Shown piece by piece: positions 1 to 5,502 of a DNA stretch of 5,502 nt (positions are counted from its first letter, which is position 1; the number at the start of each line of letters is the position of its first letter). Both the position numbers and the translations under genes were made by a program. The notes beneath the pieces are model-generated. The model was not told where the DNA came from, ran no database searches, and saw nothing but the letters and a program-made list of their open reading frames with translations. The DNA comes from Bacteroidales bacterium (lineage in GTDB: Bacteria > Bacteroidota > Bacteroidia > Bacteroidales > UBA7960), in the NCBI GenBank assembly GCA_003555385.1, contig PWHO01000307.1:1-5502 (forward strand). Direction: 5' to 3'.

Positions 1-304
1 GATTCAGGTCAACCATTTCAAACATTGCCGATGAGCCGAAAGGCGGTTTGTTCAGATCAGCAACAAACTGTAAAACCTGTTCTTTTTTTTCGGTTTCTAC
101 AGGCTTGTCAGTATAAGTCCGCCTGGATTTTCTTTTTTTGATGATATCCGTTATTGGCATATTCGTCAGGCCGGCCATATGATTTATCCTTTCAGTCAGA
201 GAGTGGGCTTCTAGATAGGCCTCCTTGTGGGTAATGTTCCGGTTGACACTAACAATAAAACCCAGAAACCCCAAGAGGACACCAATTGTAAACCACTCGA
301 GCAT
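1..304 (-). CDS. 5' part of a membrane-anchored protein of unknown function, cut by the window edge
   Basis: Reading leftward from the ATG at 304-302, the frame stays open for 101 codons to the window edge, so only the N-terminus is visible. The protein begins MLEWFTIGVLLGFLGFIVSV. Residues 5-20 form one strongly hydrophobic helix, a likely transmembrane anchor or uncleaved signal anchor. A polar, charged stretch follows, with a basic patch IIKKRKSRR at 53-61 and an acidic/basic run ETEKKEQ at 70-76. An in-frame TGA lies 6 bases upstream of the ATG, which blocks any longer ATG start. The ATG at 304 has no clear Shine-Dalgarno sequence. An alternative ATG at 178 (codon 43) has a better one (AAGG, 9 bases upstream) but would lose the membrane helix. 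Two A-runs (8 and 7 bases on the coding strand) occur at 83-90 and 133-139. The gene diverges from the large nuclease-NTPase gene. I do not recognise the family. Confidence 0.65.
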   Translation of the reverse strand, partial: MLEWFTIGVLLGFLGFIVSVNRNITHKEAYLEAHSLTERINHMAGLTNMPITDIIKKRKSRRTYTDKPVETEKKEQVLQFVADLNKPPFGSSAMFEMVDLN

Positions 305-343
305 ATTCAGTCAACTGATTGCCATGAACAGCCTGATTTGATG

Positions 344-372
344 TTGCAAAGTCGGTGAAGCTCGAATATAAT
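344..372 (+). promoter_or_regulatory. Sigma70-type promoter upstream of the large defence gene
   Basis: A -35 box TTGCAA (344-349; 4 of 6 matches to TTGACA) and a perfect -10 box TATAAT (367-372) are separated by the optimal 17 bases. Transcription would start at about 379 and run toward the gene at 625, giving a leader of about 245 nt. The divergent gene starts at 304, so this promoter lies in the shared intergenic region. I see no equally good promoter on the minus strand for that gene; the best candidate overlaps this same AT-rich segment and is weak. Alternatively the promoter drives a separate small RNA covering the structured segment that starts about 40 bases downstream. No operator is clear, although a 5-bp hairpin (AACTG 397-401 with CAGTT 407-411) sits in the early leader. 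Confidence 0.6.
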
Positions 373-416
373 CCCAATAAGTACGAAAACGGTCATAACT
401 GTTGGGCAGTTCAGTT

Positions 417-537
417 CAACAACGTTTTATCCATCATCTTTTTCTATCGTCTGATTTCTGAGATTCCAGCAAGGGTGTGCAAAATTGTATTTTGTGCCTC
501 TTGCTTTGCAGGATGAAGGATAAAACGCTATTCGTTG
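417..537 (+). promoter_or_regulatory. Long palindromic, structured leader segment (possible RNA element or small palindromic repeat)
   Basis: Bases 421-438 pair with 512-529 at 16 of 18 positions; the mismatches are 422/528 and 433/517. Outside this, CAAC at 417-420 can pair with GTTG at 534-537 across an asymmetric bulge. Inside it, 468-475 pairs with 498-505, U476 bulges, and 477-485 pairs with 489-497 around the three-base loop UGU (486-488). That inner hairpin has about 17 pairs, three of them G-U. A single-stranded stretch (441-467) joins the two stems on the 5' side and only about four bases join them on the 3' side. The segment lies wholly in the leader expected from the promoter at 344-372. 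It could be a regulatory 5' UTR, a small RNA, or a MITE-like palindrome; no flanking target duplication is visible. No U-tract follows, so it is not a standard terminator. The folding was done by hand. Confidence 0.5.
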
Positions 538-584
538 TGGCGCTCTGGCGGAAAGCCCACCAGTGTATCGAAACTATTGATTAG
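513..584 (+). CDS. Possible 23-codon upstream ORF in the leader
   Basis: An ATG at 513 opens 23 codons (MKDKTLFVVALWRKAHQCIE then TID) ending at TAG 582-584, 40 bases before the large gene. It would lie on the leader mRNA expected from the promoter at 344-372. Its ATG falls inside the right arm of the leader palindrome, so it would be buried when that stem forms. The only purine-rich sequence ahead of it (AGG 510-512) touches the ATG, so a normal Shine-Dalgarno spacing is missing. It may be a leader peptide, or chance; an ORF this short is expected by chance in 300 bases. I see no run of repeated regulatory codons as in an amino-acid attenuator. Confidence 0.15.
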   Translation: MKDKTLFVVALWRKAHQCIETID

Positions 585-624
585 ATAATGGGATAAGGAA
601 TAATTCGAGCAGAGTTTTTGCCAT

Positions 625-3600
625 ATGAACAAATTGCTTTTTCAGCATATTGAGAATCTTAAATCTGCCATCATGACCCTGCCTGCTACCCGAGAAAAAG
701 GCTTTGAAGGGCTTATTGGCGCAGCCCTTAGCGAAATTACTAAGGTGCCTTTCAGACTCGCAGGCAGCGGGTCGCAGTTTGGGCTCGACGGTAAGCCAGC
801 CTACGAAGGAGATGCTATTTGCTTCGAAGCTAAGCTTTATGAAAAAGAGGTCCCTCGAGAAAAGGTACTTTATAAAATAGCGGAGTTTTCGATAAGGGAC
901 ACGGAAACTGACATTTGGGTTCTTGGTGCTACTTCCATGATCCGGAACCAGCTCGTAGATGACACACGTAAGCTCGGAAACAGAAGCGGCATTGACGTTT
1001 TGATCCTCGACTGGTCTGAAACAGACTTACCGCCCCTTGCGGTCGCCTTGACAATGGGCAGAAGGAGTGTGAAAGAATTTCTGGAAAGCAACATCCATGA
1101 CGATGAGACTCTTCGAAAAGCGATAGATAGCCTAAAAGCAGTTAAAAACTCTCAAGATTTTGCTCCTCACGCCGACCGAATACAAGCACACTTGAGCGAA
1201 CCTACAGTGGGTTGGGCGCTCGCGCAGAAAGCGAACACTAATTGGCTGAACGACGTATTCTCCAGCAGAAAAAAAGCGAGAACCAAATTCGGGCAGCCTC
1301 TTTCACCCGGTGATACCGACACCAAGAACGTCCGACAACGCAAGGCTCTGATCAAAAAACTGCATGCCTGCCTTGTCAACACTCTTTGCGAGACGTTGGT
1401 TTGCATTCTCGGCGGCGAGGGACATGGAAAATCTTGGATAGTTGCACAAAGCTGGCTTGCCTTGATGCATAAACCGCTGATGGTTTTTCTTAGCCCGGAC
1501 GATTTCACTGAAACGGCAAGACAAGAAGACGCCATTGATATCATTATTTCCAATCTCATCAGACAGACAGGCGATAGCATCAACTCAACCACACAAGAGC
1601 GCTGTAAAAGAAGGCTGAAGCAGCGGCGCCGCCATCCTTCAACAGATAGTCCTGGGCTTATCGTTGTGATTGATGGTATCAACCAAAGGCCAAATTTCGA
1701 CTGGGGGTTTATCATTGAGGGTATCGTTGATGAATTAAACCAGCTTGGCGGCCGTCTCATCATCACTGCGCGCACAGAATACTTTCAGGACCGAGTAAAG
1801 CGCCGCCTTTCCTTGAGCTTCACTGAGATCACTGTGCCGGAATGGACAGAATCTGAACGCAACGAAATCTTGGCCACGCATGGCATAAAGGCATCGGACC
1901 TGCATTCAGCAGTAGCGTCATCCTTACGAAATCCACGTCTCTTGGGAATCGCATTTGAGCTTCTGGACAAGGCTGATATCACTAATTTTGAGGAACTCAC
2001 CGTTAGCCGCCTTCTTTTCGAACATATGCGTATCAGCGAGCGAGAAGCTCCCGTGCCGCAACCGGCGCAAAGTTTTGCACGCCGGTTGCAGAAGCATGCC
2101 CAGGCAATCTTGTATAGGATGAATGCGAAGCAGATAGATGATCTCAATATTTTTGAAGAAGACATGGGAGCAGTCGCGGATGGTCGTTTCTACCAGGGGG
2201 TTGATGGGGATCCGACGCGCTATTGTCTAAAAGACGATGGCCTTACACTAGCTTTAGGCTTTGCAATGATCGACCGGCTTCGTATTGCGAAAAGGAACAG
2301 TCGTGATCTTGATGCCGAGATAGAGGTGCTCCTGGAGCCAATCTCGGCACTGGATGACACGGCAAATGTTATTATAGCGGCCTTGACCGTTACCGTGGCA
2401 GACGAGCGCTATGAGCAGGACATCGCCGCCTCTCTTGCAAAGGGATTCTCGCAACTCCAGAACCCTGATCAAACCCAATTCGTCGCCTTTGTTGGTTTGG
2501 TAAAAAGCAGGCCGCAAGGCTTTATTGACGCTGCTTATGCGCTAAGCCTTGCGGGAGGGCACCAACCCAATTTTGATTGGATTCAAGGCGCACTGATCGC
2601 AGCAACCAGCGACAAGAGCGTGTGGCAAGAAATTGCCGGTAAGGTGCATTACTGGCTCTCGGTCCATACGCTCTCTCCAGAACGGGGAACTTTTAGGCAT
2701 CCTTCTCGCGATCCGCAAGATAAAGTCCAAGAAGAACTCGAGAAGAATCGCAAAAAGATCGACGAAAAACTTCAATCTTTTTCGGCGAGTGAGCGATCAA
2801 TTTTGGAGTATCTGCCCAAAGAGGAGGGTAACTTGAGCAGGCTATCACGCCTTGCTCTGTTGCTGCTAGCTGGAAAACCACTGGCACCTTTTGCAAAAAG
2901 CCTTGTGAACTGGAGTTTTTCTTATGCGCTGAACTCGGACCACACTGCCCCGTATAAGGATTTCATTCATCTTGTAAGCTTGAACCGAATTGACTGGTTA
3001 CAGACTCGTATGGCCTTGCTGGACGCGAGTGTCTCTCTACGGGAAGCAGTCGTGTCGAGCACAGGAAAATGGACGCTGGTGAATATCCTGCGTGCAACGG
3101 GCCACTCCAATGATGATAAGGAAGCAAAGTCCTTGGTAAAGGAACTTACTAAAGATAACCCCATCTTTGAAAGCTGGCGCCTTATTGAGAATTACTGCGC
3201 AACAGATCCTTGCGATCCCACATCTGAAGAACCAGAAAATGTAACAGGAACAGCAGAGCAATACGAAGCGATCGATGTAGGCAAACTTCGACAAAACATG
3301 GGACAAACCTCCGATGACCATTTTTTTATCAAGGCACGTCCCGCTATCGTTCGGTTCAAGCCGGAAGTCGCTGTTCAAAAACACAAGAAATTCGCTTCGG
3401 ATGTTCTCAAACGTTCAGGCTTCCCACTGCGCCAAGGACTGTTTGAGCTCCATCGGCACAATGCGTTGCTCACAATTAAAGAAGCACACGAATTAGTCAA
3501 GAAACTGCATGATGCGAAGGTCGCAGGAACTGCATTCGGCCTGTCGGAGCAGGACGCATGGATTGTATCTCAATACCATCTATTGCAAGCTTTCCCATTC

Positions 3601-5217
3601 CTTAGTGCCCAGGAGCAGACCGAAATTTTGTTGTCGGACGAAACGAATGGAGACATTTTGCTCGATCTGATGGAATCAGCGAAACCCCTCGGCGAGGAGG
3701 AATTTGAGGCTTTAATAGGTTCAGCCTGCGAAGAGGATAACGAACGAAAGCAGTATTTACTGCTCGTCCTTGCGAAATATACATCTGTGCAATTGTCGAC
3801 GGAGGCCCGCACTTATATTGCAACACTGTTCCGGTCGAAATCAGAGCGTGTACGGGCGATAGCACTTGGCATTATCGCTCAAAGCAGTGACAATGAATTA
3901 TTAAGTCAAGTTGCCGAAAGCGGCTGGAAAGCATCAGATATAAAAACGGAAGACGGTTTTGAATTCTGGTTTGGTTCGATGGCTCTTTTAGAAGCTGCAG
4001 CAAGGGGCTTTATAGCTCATAACGAAGTGCTCGATCGCATCTCAACGCAATTGTATGGAAGGGCAGCGGCAATGCTTAATTTAGATGCAGCACGCAATAT
4101 CGCGCAGCGTATTGATATGTCGATCAAGCAAGCCACAGGCCTGAGTGGTAATCTCCTCGCCCCGGATATTGAACTTCAAGTGCATCCATCCACTCCTTTG
4201 GAACCTTGCAGGTTCAAGGTGAGTGAAAGGCCGTCGAAAACCCACGATATACTTGAGGAGATGCAACGGCTATCTGAAAGAAGCGAAGATTTTGATCAAC
4301 GCCAAAGACGCAATTATGATGCATTTATAGAATTCAAGGCTAATCTTACTCAAGAGAAGGCCCGCATCGTGCTTGATTGTATAGGCCTCGAAGAATTCGC
4401 GAGCGTGGTCTCAGCGTCCGAGGAGCTGGCAGATCATTGGCACGAACTTTTTTTGGACATTTCTGATACGAAGCTACCAGCTGTTCATAACCTCGTCCTC
4501 TTGCTGGCACATGCACTTGGGGAAAAAGCCCCTACCAAAGCCGAAGATCTATTCCGCCGGGTCAAGGATAGCAATCCACTGGTGAGGTTCACCTTCGGGG
4601 AGGCTGGGGTTCATCTTGATATGGTAGCTACTTGGGCTAACGATTGTAGTCCTGCTCTAAATGAGCTCTGCTTTGAACGCCTGGACCGGGCGAAAACCGA
4701 TCACTGCTTATCACTTGAGGTGCTCGCCGCTCTTATGAGCGGTCGGCAGGAGTTGCTTAGGACATATATTGAGGCAAAATTGGATAAGGAGGAGCCAGCA
4801 GAAATTTCACGGGGAATAATGGTCGTAGGGTTTTCCGATAAAAGCGAATATAATGACGAAATCCTCAAAAGATATGAAAGCACTGCCGGTCTAATCGGAA
4901 GCGCATTAAAGGCAGCACGATACGCTTACGAGCGCAATATCTGGGCGCGACACTGGTTTGATAAAATGTGCCAGACGGACAAAAACGTTGAATTCTGGCG
5001 CTATGCAGTCCTGTTCTCGAAGATTGTCGACGGAAGATTTGCTGTCTGGAACTCAGATTATACTCAGGAAAACAAATCTATCCAGCTATTCGGGCCCTCC
5101 GTAAAGCGCGATCTCAAGAACCGCTATGCACGGTGGGAAAGTCATCGGAATAAGAAACTGTACGGATTGGAGGTTCCTGCATCGATTTTCCTCACAGGTA
5201 CGAATGTTAACGATTAG
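625..5217 (+). CDS. Avs-like defence protein: PD-(D/E)XK nuclease - STAND NTPase - long helical C-terminal sensor region
   Basis: The product has 1530 residues. Residues 24-145 look like a restriction-endonuclease (Mrr-like, PD-(D/E)XK) fold: E28 in the first helix, SGSQFGLDG at 48-56 with D55, then EGDAICFEAK at 61-70 giving E68 and K70; D63 is an alternative metal ligand. A later strand-helix-strand (97-130) ends in VLILDW. Residues about 236-440 form a P-loop NTPase: Walker A GGEGHGKS (263-270, K269, S270), Walker B LIVVIDG (345-351, D350), then GGRLIITARTEYF (375-387) as the sensor-1 strand and RNPRLL (435-440) as the helical-domain proline motif. A winged-helix-like segment follows to about 555. 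Residues 560-1530 are mainly helical with HEAT-like units (around 1040-1100), a possible coiled coil (698-717) and an acidic linker (861-882). Known Avs proteins pair such an effector and NTPase with a C-terminal domain that binds phage terminase or portal; that role is inferred here. An in-frame TAA at 601-603 and no start codon between it and 625 make this ATG the first possible start; the Shine-Dalgarno sequence (GAG, 612-614) is weak. No signal peptide or membrane segment is visible, so it should be cytoplasmic. Confidence 0.85.
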   Translation: MNKLLFQHIENLKSAIMTLPATREKGFEGLIGAALSEITKVPFRLAGSGSQFGLDGKPAYEGDAICFEAKLYEKEVPREKVLYKIAEFSIRDTETDIWVLGATSMIRNQLVDDTRKLGNRSGIDVLILDWSETDLPPLAVALTMGRRSVKEFLESNIHDDETLRKAIDSLKAVKNSQDFAPHADRIQAHLSEPTVGWALAQKANTNWLNDVFSSRKKARTKFGQPLSPGDTDTKNVRQRKALIKKLHACLVNTLCETLVCILGGEGHGKSWIVAQSWLALMHKPLMVFLSPDDFTETARQEDAIDIIISNLIRQTGDSINSTTQERCKRRLKQRRRHPSTDSPGLIVVIDGINQRPNFDWGFIIEGIVDELNQLGGRLIITARTEYFQDRVKRRLSLSFTEITVPEWTESERNEILATHGIKASDLHSAVASSLRNPRLLGIAFELLDKADITNFEELTVSRLLFEHMRISEREAPVPQPAQSFARRLQKHAQAILYRMNAKQIDDLNIFEEDMGAVADGRFYQGVDGDPTRYCLKDDGLTLALGFAMIDRLRIAKRNSRDLDAEIEVLLEPISALDDTANVIIAALTVTVADERYEQDIAASLAKGFSQLQNPDQTQFVAFVGLVKSRPQGFIDAAYALSLAGGHQPNFDWIQGALIAATSDKSVWQEIAGKVHYWLSVHTLSPERGTFRHPSRDPQDKVQEELEKNRKKIDEKLQSFSASERSILEYLPKEEGNLSRLSRLALLLLAGKPLAPFAKSLVNWSFSYALNSDHTAPYKDFIHLVSLNRIDWLQTRMALLDASVSLREAVVSSTGKWTLVNILRATGHSNDDKEAKSLVKELTKDNPIFESWRLIENYCATDPCDPTSEEPENVTGTAEQYEAIDVGKLRQNMGQTSDDHFFIKARPAIVRFKPEVAVQKHKKFASDVLKRSGFPLRQGLFELHRHNALLTIKEAHELVKKLHDAKVAGTAFGLSEQDAWIVSQYHLLQAFPFLSAQEQTEILLSDETNGDILLDLMESAKPLGEEEFEALIGSACEEDNERKQYLLLVLAKYTSVQLSTEARTYIATLFRSKSERVRAIALGIIAQSSDNELLSQVAESGWKASDIKTEDGFEFWFGSMALLEAAARGFIAHNEVLDRISTQLYGRAAAMLNLDAARNIAQRIDMSIKQATGLSGNLLAPDIELQVHPSTPLEPCRFKVSERPSKTHDILEEMQRLSERSEDFDQRQRRNYDAFIEFKANLTQEKARIVLDCIGLEEFASVVSASEELADHWHELFLDISDTKLPAVHNLVLLLAHALGEKAPTKAEDLFRRVKDSNPLVRFTFGEAGVHLDMVATWANDCSPALNELCFERLDRAKTDHCLSLEVLAALMSGRQELLRTYIEAKLDKEEPAEISRGIMVVGFSDKSEYNDEILKRYESTAGLIGSALKAARYAYERNIWARHWFDKMCQTDKNVEFWRYAVLFSKIVDGRFAVWNSDYTQENKSIQLFGPSVKRDLKNRYARWESHRNKKLYGLEVPASIFLTGTNVND

Positions 5218-5248
5218 AATCCCCCCTACGCACACAGATATGTTTCGC

Positions 5249-5270
5249 CAGAACAAAGAAAGCTGTTCTG
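5249..5270 (+). other. Small hairpin after the large gene, without U-tract
   Basis: CAGAACA (5249-5255) pairs perfectly with TGTTCTG (5264-5270) around an 8-base loop, 32 bases after the stop codon of the large gene. The position suits a 3' mRNA end, but the sequence that follows (CATCATAC) has no run of T, so it does not meet the pattern of an intrinsic terminator. It could stabilise the 3' end of the transcript or be chance. Confidence 0.3.
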
Positions 5271-5361
5271 CATCATACAGGGGCTTTGGATATCGGGATG
5301 TGAACTGCGCCCTGTCACTGAGAGAAGGTAGGTCGGGTAATAGTGGCATCAGCTAACGAGC

Positions 5362-5407
5362 AAGGATAGATCATATGAGCAAAGCGAACCACGATCTCAC
5401 CCGGTAG
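5362..5407 (+). pseudogene. Strong ribosome binding site and start of a very short or broken gene
   Basis: AAGGA at 5362-5366 lies 8 bases before an ATG at 5375, the best translation-start signal in the window. The frame reads MSKANHDLTR and then stops at TAG (5405-5407). Beyond it the same frame reads LNKSGQVK to a TGA at 5432-5434, so it stays short even with readthrough. A signal this good in front of ten codons suggests either a decayed or interrupted gene, or a tiny leader ORF. The second stop falls in the left arm of the inverted repeat at 5426-5486, which would fit interruption by an inserted element. I cannot name the original gene. Confidence 0.25.
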
Positions 5408-5425
5408 TTGAACAAGTCCGGTCAA

Positions 5426-5486
5426 GTTAAGTGAAAACATCTTTTTTCAGGAACATGCAAGGAAAGGTATCAACGGGTCACTTAAC
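5426..5486. repeat. Perfect 9-bp inverted repeat near the right edge
   Basis: GTTAAGTGA at 5426-5434 has its exact reverse complement TCACTTAAC at 5478-5486, 43 bases later. The homology does not extend beyond the 9 bases on either side. The paired arms could be a transcription-factor site, the stem of a terminator-like structure, or part of the end of an insertion sequence (some IS families carry repeated short motifs near their ends). The window stops 16 bases later, so an adjoining element cannot be seen. No transposase fragment is recognisable in any frame here. Confidence 0.35.
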
Positions 5487-5502
5487 ACCCAAGTTGCAAT
5501 AA

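Noticed and set aside
545..563. Hairpin CTGG/CCAG with an inner GG/CC pair in the leader
   Set aside because: Six pairs with an internal mismatch; within chance expectation beside the much stronger structure at 417-537.
577..604. Second promoter-like pair TTGATT - 16 bases - AATAAT just ahead of the large gene
   Set aside because: Both boxes are imperfect, the spacing is suboptimal, and the leader would be only about 14 bases; the pair at 344-372 is much better.
305..624. tRNA gene, CRISPR repeats or attachment site in the intergenic region
   Set aside because: No cloverleaf with a T-loop motif, no regularly spaced direct repeats, and no core repeated at the other end of the window.
1167..1775. 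Minus-strand open frame of 202 codons inside the large gene
   Set aside because: It is antisense to the linker and NTPase coding region, its protein has no coherent domain pattern, and the plus-strand motifs there are unambiguous.
5223..5283. CCCCT (5223-5227) / AGGGG (5279-5283) pairing around the post-stop hairpin as a larger terminator
   Set aside because: Only five pairs across 51 bases and no T-run follows; too weak to claim.
5126..5356. Plus-strand open frame of 76 codons overlapping the end of the large gene
   Set aside because: It lies largely in another frame of the large gene, has no good ribosome binding site and no recognisable protein pattern.
5431..5502. GTG-started 23-codon frame ending exactly at the window edge, its start overlapping a TGA (GTGA)
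   Set aside because: Very short, no Shine-Dalgarno sequence, and it runs through the inverted repeat; likely chance.

Overview
The window is dominated by one very large plus-strand gene (625-5217, 1530 codons). I read its product as a single-chain nuclease-STAND NTPase defence protein of the Avs (antiviral ATPase/NTPase of the STAND superfamily) type. It has an N-terminal PD-(D/E)XK restriction-endonuclease-like domain, a central P-loop NTPase with clear Walker A and Walker B motifs, and about 1,000 residues of mostly alpha-helical sequence that I cannot assign to a named family. The expected logic is that the long C-terminal region binds a phage or foreign protein, the NTPase oligomerises, and the nuclease cuts DNA. 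The domain calls rest on visible motifs; the defence role and mechanism are inferred from known Avs proteins.

Left edge (1-304, minus strand): the first 101 codons of a gene that runs out of the window, encoding a protein with an N-terminal transmembrane helix and a charged tail. It diverges from the large gene.

Intergenic region (305-624): a strong sigma70-like promoter at 344-372 (TTGCAA, 17 bases, TATAAT) points at the large gene and implies a leader of about 245 nt. The leader holds an 18-bp near-perfect inverted repeat (421-438 with 512-529) enclosing a second long hairpin (468-505), so a compact structured RNA or a small palindromic element lies between promoter and gene. A 23-codon ORF starts inside the right arm of this structure. 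The Shine-Dalgarno sequence of the large gene itself is weak.

Right flank (5218-5502): no convincing complete gene. It holds a short hairpin after the stop codon, a ten-codon ORF with an excellent ribosome binding site that ends in an amber codon, and a perfect 9-bp inverted repeat (5426-5434 with 5478-5486). This looks like a gene remnant or an element boundary rather than an operon partner, so the large protein probably acts alone.

Organism: near-balanced base composition by eye, Shine-Dalgarno signals and a sigma70-type promoter suggest a bacterium, perhaps a proteobacterium. Nothing here fixes the genus.
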